From: Peribolospora baueri
Taxonomy: Eukaryota; Basidiomycota; Peribolosporomycetes; Peribolosporales; Peribolosporaceae
DNA length: 64,000 nucleotides
Direction: 5' to 3'
Assembly (NCBI GenBank): GCA_029717555.1
Contig: JAMDHS010000047.1
Location: 62,001-126,000, forward strand
The position numbers and the translations under genes are program-made. Numbering within the stretch: position 1 is the first letter of the stretch; each line of letters starts with the position of its first letter. Under the pieces are notes generated by a model. It was not told where the DNA came from and did not search any database. It saw only the letters and a program-made list of their open reading frames with translations. Of this stretch, positions 1 to 11,064 are shown one piece after another.

Positions 1-224
1 AATACACACTACTCTGAACCATGGTCAAGATCACATCTGACCTTGCCGCTGATTATGACCTCTCTTTGAGGACGGCAAGTTGCGTTACCCCAGTTTCACA
101 TGGCCCCAGTTTCACACGGACGCACGGTAACGCAACTTGCCGTCCTCAAGAATAGGTCATAATCAGCGGCGAGGTCATATGTGATCTTGACTATGGTTCA
201 GAAGTATAGAACGTGGTGTGTATT
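1..224. repeat. Hairpin foldback / MITE-like element
   Basis: Bases 1-89 and 126-224 are inverted copies of each other: about 90 bases per arm, a few mismatches and small indels, and a 36-base spacer. The spacer carries a short direct repeat (CCCAGTTTCACA twice, near 90-114). Both outer ends read AATACACAC. No reading frame is conserved, so this is a non-autonomous foldback or MITE-like repeat. Its left end coincides with the window edge, so it may extend further. Confidence 0.8.
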
Positions 225-1534
225 CATCAAGAGGGAACGTGGGCACAATGGTAGTACACGAGGTTGTATGTGAAATCACACCCCCGCCGGAGCAGCTATC
301 TCACACCCCAGCCGGAGATATCCGTAGGGCATGCGTCGGCGTCGCTTCTTCCATTGGCTGGATGACAATCAGACCCGATGACGCGGCAAGCAGCACAAGC
401 AGCAACAAAAGGAGGTCTCATCTTGGAGCTTGAGAACGGAGCAACGTTGATAACGACTTTACAGGCGCTCGTCGAGGAGCCAAGTGAAGGAGAGGACTGT
501 GGTGGATGATACGTGCTTGCAGCTGGCGGGAGGTGCCCTCGAGCACCCCCGACTGAACACAGGCCCTTCGGTGTGGCGGGCGAGAGCGGTCACATAACCC
601 TAACACTGGCCCTTGCTGGGCTTGCTGGGCACGAACACTCGAGCACATAACGAACGGTTCGTGCAGTGCGAAAAGCGACCGTTCAGTGCGCGCAGGCGAG
701 TTGGAGGCGACGAAGTGTACTCGGTCTGATATTAACACGGCACAGAGAGAGAGAGAGAGACGACCTCCTCCGTCCTCTACCGTGGTTGTGCAATCGTCCT
801 GGTTACGTTCTTCCTCCCCAGGCGTTCGCAAGACCTGCCGTCCGACCTCTTGCATCCCTCTCGCGGCTTCGGCCAGAATTGAAACCGTTCCCTTTAACCA
901 GAGCGTAGCTCGTTGCTACAGGTTCTCCGTCGGAGATCGCATACCTTGACGACCGCACCTGTCTGTTTCTCTCTCGTTCTCTCGCGGGGCTCTGCGAGCA
1001 GGCGATAGTGAAGAAAAGACGGATGCCGAACGACGTCTGAGTGCCGGATAGACGACTGCGGCATCTGGCATCCGCAGTCGCTCGCTTCCCCAGCGTCTCA
1101 CGCACTTTCACATGCGCGGAATCCGACGCCTGGTTCACAGCGTGCTCCGTCCTGCCTGGGAATCACTGGACATGGGCGAGACGGCACGGAAATTCAGAGC
1201 ATGTATAGAGCACGAGCGTATCTTGCTTTGCTTCTCGTGAAATCCTCGACAACAATCTGCCCATTAACATACCGGAACTAGCTCCACTCAACCCGCCCGT
1301 TCGCCGCTCGGGCCGCTCGATCATTGGGATCTTTTTCACGCTCAGCATGTCACGGTCGACGTCGTCTTGCTCGTCCACCATCACTTTCCCCTTTCCAGGC
1401 CTTTTTATCTTTAAAACGGCAATCTCTCCTCGCGTTCCGCCACCTCCACCATTCCTTGCTCCTCCCCGTCTCTAGGAAAGCGAGCAGCAGCTTAGCATAT
1501 CCCTTTCTTCGTTGGTACAGGAAACGCGAACGCG
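225..1534. other. Gene-free stretch upstream of the monooxygenase
   Basis: No reading frame here shows a recognisable domain or splice-consistent structure. It holds a short (GA)n run near 746-762, a TTAGGG-type octamer (ATAACCCTAAC, near 594) and CT-rich sequence just before the start codon at 1535, as expected for the promoter and leader of that gene. Confidence 0.5.
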
Positions 1535-3936
1535 ATGACGTCTACAGAGCGACCAGAGTACCACGACGTCGTCATCGTTGGCGCCGGCGTGTCCGGCATC
1601 GGCATGGCCGCCCAGCTCAAACGCAACCTCGGCGTGACGGACGTGCGGATCGTCGACCGCGAAGCGGGCCAGGGCGGTACATGGTGGGCCAACACGTACC
1701 CGGGCTGCGCCTGCGACATCCCCGCTACGCTCTACAGCTTCAGCTTCGCGCAGAAGAAGGACTGGTCCACGTTCTACCCGGGTCAGGGCGAGCTCCGCAA
1801 GTATATCACCGACGTGTGCCACAAGTTCGAGCTGGATGACAAGTTCCTCTTCCGCCACGAAGTGCGCTGCGCCCGCTGGGACGAAGCGACCCGTCTCTGG
1901 AACGTCGAGCTGGCCGACCTGAGCGAGGTGGGCAACGACAGGTCCCTTTCCCCGGGCTCGACCAACTCCGAGGTGGTTCAGACGGCCAAGACGAAACACT
2001 TTGTTTGTCGCGTGTTCATCTCCGCCGTCGGAGGCCTCTGCGTTCCCAACGAACTGGACGTGCCCGGCGTGAAGGACTTTAAAGGCCCCCTCTTCCACTC
2101 GGCCCGGTGGGACCACTCGGTGGACATGAAGGACAAGAACGTCATCGTCGTCGGCAACGGTTGTTCCGCCACCCAGTTCGTTCCCGTCGTCGCTGATGAA
2201 GCGAAGACGCTGACCCAGTTCGTCCGCTCCAAGCACTGGTGTGAGTAGCCCCATCGTACGGCTTTGGTGTTCTCTCTCAATTGTATCGCATTAAACCGCC
2301 TTCTCCGCACTCCAGATTTCCCTCAGCCGACCAACCCGTTCAGGTCTGCCTTCTTCCAATGGATGATTCGCCACGTTCCGGGTTTCAACCGGCTTCAAGT
2401 GAGTCCCACTGCGCCGATCCTGATCGCCAGGCCTGTCGCCCCGCGCATATGCGATGCGAGCTGACCATGGCCCTGCCTTCCGTTCTATCGCGTCCCGCAG
2501 CGTTTCCTCGTGTACTTGGCATGCGAGTTCATGATGCTGATGATGTTTGAAAGGTGGGGCAAACTCTACCGGGAGAAGTGGGCCAACGATTCTCGGAAAT
2601 AGTGAGTGCACGCACCTCACCACACCGCACCGCATCGCGTCGCCACTCGCGGGCATTGAAATTACCACAGCCCCGAGTGCGGCGGCAAAGATTCTGACGA
2701 CTGATCTTGCCTGGCATTGCTTCTCATTCTCCTAGCATCCGGAAGAATGCTCCGAAGAAGTACCACGAGCTACTCATTCCAAAGAATGGCGAGCTGAAGG
2801 CTGGCTGCAAGCGCCGCGTATTCGACACCGGCGTAAGTCTGTTCTTGGCATTTGCTCTCGCTTCGTCTCCCCTTCAAGTTCACGCTCTCACTTTGGTCCC
2901 TCCTCCCATCGACGTCGCAGTACATCCCCTGCCTCAACCGTTCCAACGTCCGCCTCGAACCCTCCAAGCTCGTCCAAATCAAGGAGCACTCCGTCATCAC
3001 CGGTGACGGTCGCGAGATTCCGGCCGACGTCATCGTCCTCGCCAATGGCTTCAACGTGCACGGGATGGGGTACCCGATGAAGGTCTACGGCAAGGGCGGA
3101 AAGACGGTGCAGGACCACTGGGAGGACTTTAACGGGCCCGTCGCTTATCGCGGAACTATGCTGTCCAACTTCCCCAACTTTTTCTCACTCATGGGACCTA
3201 ACACCGGCACGGGTCACCTCTCGGTCATCTTCACCGTCGGTGAGTCTTCTTCGCCCGTCGAATCGTGCGGACGGTCGGGTCTCTTTCTCACCCAGGGATT
3301 TGCCCGCTCACTCGTTCCCCGGGTCGCCTTGGCCGCGGCAGAATGCCAAATGGGCTTCATCGTCACCCTCCTCCAGCCCATCCTGCAAAGCCGGCCGCCC
3401 AAAGCGCTCACCACGTCGGATCTGCCCGAGGGCCAGAGCACGTCGCATCTCCCCATCGTGGAGGTCAAGGCGGAGGCGGTGGCGGACGAGCAGGTTTGGC
3501 TGCAGGAGAAGGTGGAAACGATGGTTTTCGCGCCTCGCAACGGGTGTGGGAGCTGGTACATCGACAAGGCGAGCGGAAAGGTCACCGCCATCTGTGAGCG
3601 TCAGCGTTTCTTTTCCATCTCCGCTTTCAGTCGGCTCTTGTTCGGATGGACGTTCGATCGTCTGGGGAGTTTGCATGGACGGACGACTGGCTGATCGCTC
3701 TCGTCGTTCCATCCATCCTATACGGGCTCTGCTCGTCTTTCGCCGCAGACCCGGATTGGCAGTTCCGCTTCTGGCAACGCTCCGCCTTCCCCGTCTGGAG
3801 GGATCTGGTGTACAGCGACCTCCCCGGCGGCGCCACTCGCCCCAAGGGATCCTTCATCCAGCGCATCGGATGCTCGCTCGGCTTGGGAGAGCTGTCGGCT
3901 CACAGCAAGGCGTCGTCTGCGAAGAAGGTGGACTGA
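1535..3936 (+). CDS. Flavin-containing / type I Baeyer-Villiger monooxygenase
   Basis: Seven exons: 1535-2240, 2316-2398, 2501-2601, 2736-2832, 2921-3239, 3342-3593, 3749-3936, giving 581 residues. Residues 16-21 are the FAD-binding GAGVSG. Residues 182-193 read FKGPLFHSARWD, which fits the Baeyer-Villiger fingerprint FxGxxxHxxxW(P/D) exactly. Residues 207-212 (GNGCSA) start the second, NADPH-binding Rossmann fold. A GPNTGTGH motif lies near the end of exon 5, as in this family. Such enzymes use NADPH and O2 to insert oxygen into ketones (giving esters or lactones) or to oxygenate soft nucleophiles; the substrate here cannot be read. It is followed in the same orientation by an acyl-CoA synthetase. 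No signal peptide or membrane segment is seen, so it is probably cytosolic. Family call is firm; substrate unknown. Confidence 0.93.
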
Positions 3937-4803
3937 GCGAGAGAGGTACCGTGAGGCCTCGCTCGTGCTTTCACGTTGATTCGTCTGTGGAGCGATCCGG
4001 ATCGTCGTCCTGTCTGTATTTATCGAGTCGCCGCCCGGCGTTGTCGTCGTTCCCATCCGTTGCCCCTCCCCGCTCTCCTTCCTCCTTCCTCCCTCGTTCC
4101 GCCGTGGGCGGGGCTCACACTTAGCCCCGCGTCTGATACCTAAGAAGATACGAGATGGCCGTGCTTAGATAGCTCCTCTACGTCGTCTTTCTGAGAAGGA
4201 TGGTACCCGAACCGCTCCCGCCGTGTACTGCCGTCATTTATGGTCTCGTGTACAGAAGAATGGTAGCTTACCTGCCCGCCCCGCCTTCCACCTTTTTTTT
4301 CTCCGAGACCGTCCAATCTGAGCCAGCACGACCGTGTCTGCCTGTCTGCCTGCCTGCCTTTTCTCATATCTTTCCTTATGTAATTCCTTCGTCCTTCCTT
4401 GCCCTAGAGCGTATTCGGTGCGCAGCGCTGGTGCCGATGATGGCGGATTTCACGTTCGTCCTTGTCCAGTCCAGTCGATTCACGACGCATGTGAAACGCA
4501 CCCTTCTACTTCCGCCCGCCCTTCGATCCGAGCGGCTGGTTGGTCCAAGACCGGATTGGACATTGCCGAAGGGCCGCTCGTGCTGAGGCCGATCGCCGGT
4601 CACCATCCCCCACATCGGAGCGGCCAGCCCAAATGACGGATGGCGGAGAAGAAGGAAGCCAACTACCACCATCACGAACCACGTTCATCTTCCACGGACC
4701 CCTTTACTCCTCGCCCTCCCTGCACTGTCGCGCTTAGGAAAACAAAGCAGGAAACGACGAGTCAGTTCATTCTTTCCCTCCACGCCACACCCCCCCTCCC
4801 GCC
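3937..4803. other. Intergenic spacer, terminator and promoter region
   Basis: No coding signal. It lies between two co-directional genes and holds CT-rich tracts, a short (CTGC)n run near 4338-4358 and a pyrimidine-rich leader directly before the ATG at 4804. Confidence 0.5.
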
Positions 4804-7800
4804 ATGTCGCTCGTAAAGGCAGCCGCCGGGCTCGCTGCCATCGCCTACGCCGACGCCTCCTACGGCCTCGGCTACGACTTTCGTCTCGCCGACCTCTTCC
4901 TCAAAGGCACCGCCATCAGCGCCTATCGCAGCTACCGTGGCAAGATCTCGCTCTGGTCCGTCTTCGAAGACTCCGCCAACCAGAGGCCCGACGAGCTGTG
5001 CTACTGGTTCGAGGGCAAATCGTGGACTTGGAACGAGGTCGCTCTCGGTGAGCTCGCCCCCGCCCCCCCTTCTCCGCACGCACGAGCCGGCCGAGAAGCG
5101 CTGGTGATGGATGAACAGCTGCGCTCATCGCTCCTATTCGACGATCCCCCTTCCTTCTGACGCCCCATCATCACAGAGGCCCGTCGAATCTCCAACTACC
5201 TCATCTCGAAGGGCTTCCATGTCGGAGGTGAGCAGCGACGCTTCATGGCCCCGTCCTCTTTTTTCCTCCTCGCCGAGAGTTCACGAACTAGTTCCCGGCT
5301 CACGCATAGCTTTTCCTATGTCCCTCCACAGATCGCTTCGCCTTTTTCCTCCCCAACAAGGTCTCCTTCATCTTCGCATGGCTCGGCTGCCTGCATGCCG
5401 GCGTCACGCCCGCCTTCATCAACTACTCTCTCACCGGCAAGGGTCTCCTCCACTGCATCTCTATCGCTGAGGCTCGCGGAGTGCTCTTCGATCCGGAGCT
5501 CGAGGCGGAACTCGTGCCCCTTGCGGACGAGTTGCGCAAGACAAAGCCCGGCTTCCTGTTCATCCGCTTCGACGACGGCTTGGGGCCCGGAGAGGGCAAG
5601 GAGAAGCCCGCCCCAAAGGACAGGCTCCAGGGCGCGGACGTCGAGTTGTTCGACCGCGCCGCGTGGAGCGCTCAGAGCAGCGCTAGGGTGCCAGACGAGT
5701 GGAGGAAGGACATCACCCAGACCGACCCGGCCTGTCTGATCTACACCAGGTGACTCGCGGCTTTCCTTGCCCACCTGTTTCACCGGTTTTCTGCCTTCAT
5801 TTCCCGCCAGCTTTTGCTGTCGGAGGATGGTGCTGCAGATGGGCTTACTCGATTCGGGCGTTCGCTTCCCCTTTCCCTCCTCCCATCGCAGCGGTACCAC
5901 GGGCCTCCCGAAAGCTGCGCTCTTTTCCCACGGAGTGAGTCGGCCATGCACTGCGATGACGGACTCTGAAGCCTCGGCGCACTAACCTCGTTTTCTTCCT
6001 TTTTGGCAATCAAGCGAGCTACGATGGCAGGCCAAGCGTTCTCTCGTTTGAACCGCCTAACCCCCAAGGATCGCGTCTACACTGCCATGCCCTTGTACCA
6101 CTCCAGCGCCGGTGAGCCTTCCGTCTGTCGTCCTCGCTCGGTTTGATGATCAACCCTTCTGGCCTCTACTCTCAGGCTATGGTCAGCTCGGGATGATGGA
6201 GTCGGATGGAGTGGGACGCTCACCCTTGACCCTCGCCCACTTTCCATGGTCCCATCAACAGCCATCCTCTGCGTCGGCGCCTCGTGGTGCGGCGGCTCCT
6301 CGGTTGCCGTAGGCCGCCACTTCTCTGCCCGACGCTTCTTCAATGAAGCTCGCGAAGCGAACGCGACGGTGATCCAGTACATCGGCGAAATCGCCCGCTA
6401 TCTCCTCTCGACCCCTCCCTCGGACAAGGACAAGGACCACAACATACGCATGGCTTACGGTAATGGCATGCGTCCGGACGTGTGGGAGAAGTTCAGGGAC
6501 AGGTTTGGCATCCCCGTCATCAGCGAGTTTTATGCCTGTGAGTATCGCTCGCCGCCTCAGTATTCCAGTCAGTTCAACAGCTCGGACGGACGGCTGACCA
6601 CCCGTTTTTATGCGCCCTCTTTTCAGCCACCGAGGGCAATGGCAGCTTGCTCAACTACAACACCGGCCCGTTCGGTAAGGGCGCTGTCGTGAGTGGTCGC
6701 AGACCGTCGCTATTTTGGTTCCCACGCTTCCTGTCGTGTGAGAGTGAGCGCTCGAGCTGAGAGAGTCCCCCCCCCCCGGCCGGCGTTGGCCGTCGGCCAT
6801 TTTTTTATCAACAGGGCCGCTTCGGCTCGTTCATCCGGACCATAAAGCCGGATGTCAAGGTCGTACAGGTGGATGCTATCACTGAGGAGCCTGCGCGGAC
6901 CGCCAATGGCTTCTGTATCGAGGTGAGCTACCGTCAACCCGCATACCATCACGAAAAGAGTTGTCGGTCACGAACTGCTCTTTGTCCGATCTTCCCGTCC
7001 TTCGCTCCCTTCAGTGCCCTCGCGACACGCCCGGCGAGCTCCTGATGCGTATCCACGAGGACCACCCATCAGGCAAGTTCCAAGGCTACGCGGGGAACAA
7101 GGCGGCGACGGAGAAGAAAATCATTCGCAACGTCTTCGTGAAGGGTGACGCCTACTTCCGCACGGGAGACCTCATGCGCATGGACAAGGACGGACACTTC
7201 TTCTTCTGCGACCGCCTCGGGGACACTTTCCGGTGGCACGGAGAGAACGTCAGCACGGCAGATGTCGCGGAGGCGCTCGGAGAAGTCGTCGATGAGGCCA
7301 AGTGAGTCTGAGAAGGAGAAACGGTCTCGTCTTTCATGCTCGAAACGGCTGTGCTCCAGACTTCATATCTCATCCACCCTTCATCCCTCGCACTCCACAC
7401 CTGCTATCTGCAACGTCCGCCCACAGCGTGTACGGCGTCCTACTTCCCAATCACGAAGGCCGAGCCGGCTGCGCCGCCATCCCCGCGACCTCGAAGATCG
7501 ATTTTTCTGTCGTGGCACGGCACGCGACCAAGAGGTTGCCCAAGTACGCCGTGCCGATCTTCTTAAGGATCGTGCCTGAGTGAGTAGTCTTGCGGACTGG
7601 GTCCTCCTTGCGTGAGCTGAGAGGGAGGGAGCTCTGATCTGACGACTCTTTCCTCTCTTTGGCCGTCTCTCTGTCCGTCACTCGCTCCACAGGATGACGT
7701 CGACGGGCACCGTGAAGCAGCTCAAAGTCGGCCTGCGGAACGAAGGCGTGGACCCGAACAAGGTTTCCGACCCGCTCTACTGGCTTCCTCCTGGCGGGAG

Positions 7801-7864
7801 CGCTTACTTGCCCCTCGACAAGAAGGCTTGGGCCGAGATCACGTCTGGCAGGGTCAAGCTCTGA
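4804..7864 (+). CDS. Very-long-chain acyl-CoA synthetase / fatty acid transporter (FAT1/FATP family)
   Basis: Eleven exons: 4804-5047, 5177-5227, 5332-5749, 5892-5934, 6015-6111, 6262-6537, 6627-6688, 6815-6922, 7015-7301, 7427-7579, 7693-7864, giving 636 residues. It activates fatty acids with ATP and CoA. Evidence: the AMP-binding P-loop TSGTTGLPK (residues 237-245) straddles the exon 3/4 junction; YRTGDL-type FRTGDL comes near the C-terminal third; then DRLGDTFRWHGENVST, the signature that separates the FATP/very-long-chain family from ordinary acyl-CoA synthetases. Length fits the family (about 620-680). No clear amino-terminal membrane helix is visible, unlike yeast Fat1, and the carboxyl end (GRVKL) is not a clear peroxisomal SKL-type signal, so the compartment is open. 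Sits between a monooxygenase and an aminotransferase in the same direction. Confidence 0.93.
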
Positions 7865-8481
7865 TGCCTTGGACAGTTGCGCTTCTTTCTTTCTGTCTGC
7901 TTTGCCCACATCCCTGTCCACCGCACACGTCTCGTCTCCTCCTAAGATCTACCGCTCGGGCACTTATATCTGTCGGTCGTTAGTATCTGGAATGAAAATC
8001 TTCTTTAGCTGCCTTCGCAATGCTGGCACTCATGGGGGGTAAGGGAGGAACTGGCACGGGCAGCTGGTGGGACGATGGATGTGAAGGTATTTTGTTGTTT
8101 TGCCTGTCTTTGCTTTCCTTCCCGCCATATCCGAAGAACGACAACCGCTGGTTGCCTTGGCCGCGTTTCGCCGCGGTTGAGCGAGGATGCCACCTACCCC
8201 ACTTAAACCGGGCGTCCGACAAGTGGCCGAACCCGAAGGCGCCCGTCCGTCGCCCACCGATGCCTGTCTCTCCATCGTCCTCCGGCTCGAGGACGACAAC
8301 ATCTTCTCTTCGCACCGCACCTTCCGACCTCGCCGCTCCTTCTAGCCACCCCTCTCGCTCTTTCGAAATAGCCGTACCGCTGCCCACTCCATCTCCCGCT
8401 GACTCGCGTTCGTCGATTGCTTCCGCAAAGGCGACGTCCAGACTCCAACAGGTCGCCTCTCACTTGCCTTCTCCCAACAAG
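7865..8481. other. Intergenic spacer and leader of the aminotransferase
   Basis: No independent gene is seen. The frame of the next gene stays open upstream of its chosen start (through about 8260-8481), rich in Ser, Pro, Ala and Arg; this may be leader sequence or an alternative amino-terminal extension. Confidence 0.5.
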
Positions 8482-10757
8482 ATGACTTCGCCTCAGGAGT
8501 TCAAGCAGGCGCCTCACAAGGTGCGTTGCGCTCCCCTCCACCCTTTGGCCAGCTTTGCGTTGATCGGCCGTGATGAGGGAAGGCCCCAGGTCGCAGATCG
8601 ACGTGGTCGCCGAATGTGGAGGTGCCGCACGACCTACGCCGGTCCACGTCGTCCCCACTGACGCTGAGTCCTCTTCTCCCTCCCTGACCCCGCTCCACAG
8701 CTGCTCGTCATTCCCGGTGAGGTCGTGCACCCGCTCCGTCCTCTCTCGTGCGATTATGTAGCCTGACGGCTCACCGTTTGTGCTATATCACCGTTTCAAC
8801 AGGCCCGATCGAGGTGTCGGACGACGTCCTGCTCGCCAATGCGCATCCTTCCATGTAAGCTTGCTGCCCCCATTCCCTTCTTCACGCCCGGCCCATACAT
8901 GGCATGGAGCAGGCCGCCGATATCTCGCCCCTTTGGCCGTGATCATCGCCTTCCCCGCAGGTCCCACGTCTCCCCGGACTTTGTCCCCGTCTTCGGCGAC
9001 TCTCTCCGCATGCTGCGACAGGTTCTCTTTACCTCCTCGGGGCAGCCCTTCCTCGTGGCCGGATCGGGTACCCTCGGATGGGACATGGCTGCGAGCAACC
9101 TCGTCGAGCCGGGCGAGGATGTGCTCGTGCTCAACACCGGCTACTTCGGTGATAGCTTCGCCGAATGGTGAGTTGTTTTGATCGGTGTTGATCGGTGAGG
9201 GTCGCCGCTGGCTTAATTGGGAACGTCGCCGTGTTGACAGTCTGCTGCTCTTTGCCCCGCTTCTTGTCTTTCAGCCTGGACACCTACGGCGCCAAGGTGA
9301 CCCAGCTCAAGGCGCCGGTCGGCGACAGGAACAAGTTGGCGGACGTCGAGAAAGCGCTCAAGGAGAAGGAATACAAGGTTAGCGAGTTACGAACTGGGGA
9401 TACACTCAACGGACTCATGCTCATCTCGCTTGATTTGCTTCTGTCTGGCTTGATTTTTTTTGCTAGATTCTCACGCTCACTCACGTAGACACCTCTACTG
9501 GCGTCCTGTCCGATGCGAAGGGGATCGCCGAGGTGGTTAGGAAGGTCTCTCCTAAGACCCTCGTCGTGCGTGCTCATTTTTCTGTCTTTGTTCCTTGAAT
9601 GTGACCCCGTTTCTTATGACTTACCTTTTCATCGGCCGGCTACCCACCCCCCAGGTCCTCGACGGCGTCTGCTCCGTCGGATCGGAGGAGATCCGCATGG
9701 ACGACTGGGGCATCGACCTCGTTCTCTCAGCGTCGCAGAAGGGTCTCGGAACTCCCCCCGGCTTGGCCGTCCTGTGCGCGAGCCAGAAAGCCATCAAGGT
9801 CTTTGAGAACCGCAAGGCCAAGCCGACGAGCTACTTTGCCAGCTGGGCCAAGTGGTTGCCGAGTGCGTATCTTGTCGGCTTTCCCCGCCTCAAACCTTCA
9901 TTTCGAGGTTAGCAACGCTGACCAAACCTTCGCTTCATGCTTCTTCTCTCTTTGCTTTTCGTTGACGATAGTCATGAAGGCGTACGAGGCTGGCCAGGGC
10001 GCTTACTTCGCCACTCCGCCGGTGAACCTGATCTACGCTTTGAACGCGTCCCTCACGGCGATCACCCAAGGCTCTCCCTCGATCGAGGAGCGTTTCCGCC
10101 TCCACCGCGAGACGAGCCAGCGCGTCAAGCAGACCCTCGCCTCGTGGGGGCTCGGGCAGATCCCGGTCAGCGCCGAGGGGAGCGCCAACGGCATGACCGC
10201 CGTCAAGTATCCCGACGGACTCAAGGCTCCCGACGTCCTGCCTCGCATGGTCAAGAAGGGCATCGTTGTCGCCGCTGGCTTGCACAAGGAGGTCAAAGGT
10301 ACGTGCTCGGTGGAATGAATGGACTGGAGAGCGGATCGGCCCCAGAGGGTGATCGTGCGCGTCATCCAGCGCCCATCCCTGGACACCCGGATCGACTTTG
10401 ACCCATTTTTTTTTCAACCCCTTCGACATCGATAGACACTTATTTCCGTATCGGACATATGGGCGAGACGGTCGTTCGGCCCGAGTGAGTCTCGTTCCGT
10501 CGCCTCCTTCATGCCCTCGCTCCGTCGTCCATATCTGGAAGGAGGGACGATAGACCGATCGATCGTCTCCGCCGATGTGTCCCGCTCGAGGAGATTGGAT
10601 ATGTTATCTGACCCGTGCCTCTCGTCGTTCTTGCCCGCCCTTTCCCCACCATCTCTCGCTCCCTCTCCTCGTCCCTTCATTCAGGCGCGGAGACATCGAC
10701 AAGCTCCTCAAGGCGCTCAAGGAGTCTCTCAACGAAGCTGGCTACCACGTGCAGTAA
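8482..10757 (+). CDS. Alanine-glyoxylate / serine-pyruvate type aminotransferase (class V)
   Basis: Ten exons: 8482-8520, 8701-8716 (only 16 bases), 8803-8854, 8961-9167, 9275-9377, 9467-9565, 9655-9862, 9972-10298, 10436-10484, 10685-10757, giving 390 residues, the usual size. It is a PLP enzyme that transfers the amino group of alanine to glyoxylate, forming glycine and pyruvate. Evidence: LLVIPGPIEVSD at the amino end and GSGTLGWDMAASNL are typical of the family; Lys201 in SASQKGLG is the PLP Schiff-base lysine; THVDTSTG and DGVCSVGSEE form the cofactor pocket. The protein ends AGYHVQ, so there is no obvious peroxisomal targeting signal 1. I chose the ATG at 8482 because the family starts a few residues before this point; the open frame upstream might add a presequence. 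Confidence 0.94.
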
Positions 10758-11064
10758 ACTTCTGAAAGACGGAAAGAGTCCTTCTGTATGCTTACTACTC
10801 GGACGGAGGGACCATCGGTCAGGTTTCGTCAAAGGGCCGTCATTGTCCTTCGCGGCATGACGCCCGAAGATATACGTGACTAGAAGTACACTTTACAGAC
10901 GAGAGACATGAATGTGCGGTGACGGGAACCGACGAGACAAAAGTCAAGAAGAGAGCGAGTGGATGAGAACCCAAAAGAGGAAATTGAAGTGGGAAAACGG
11001 GAGATAAAATGTCCAAAGGAGGAGCAGGGAATAGGAATGGAACGAACGAGCCACATCCACGTCG
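10758..11064. terminator. Tail-to-tail spacer between aminotransferase and transcription factor
   Basis: About 300 bases separate two convergent stop codons (10757 on plus, 11065 on minus). No coding signal. It must hold both 3' ends; no clear AATAAA-like signal stands out except an A-rich run near 10985-11010. Confidence 0.4.

Noticed and set aside
594-605. AACCCTAA as a telomere or subtelomere mark
   Set aside because: Only one or two units; no array, and ordinary genes surround it.
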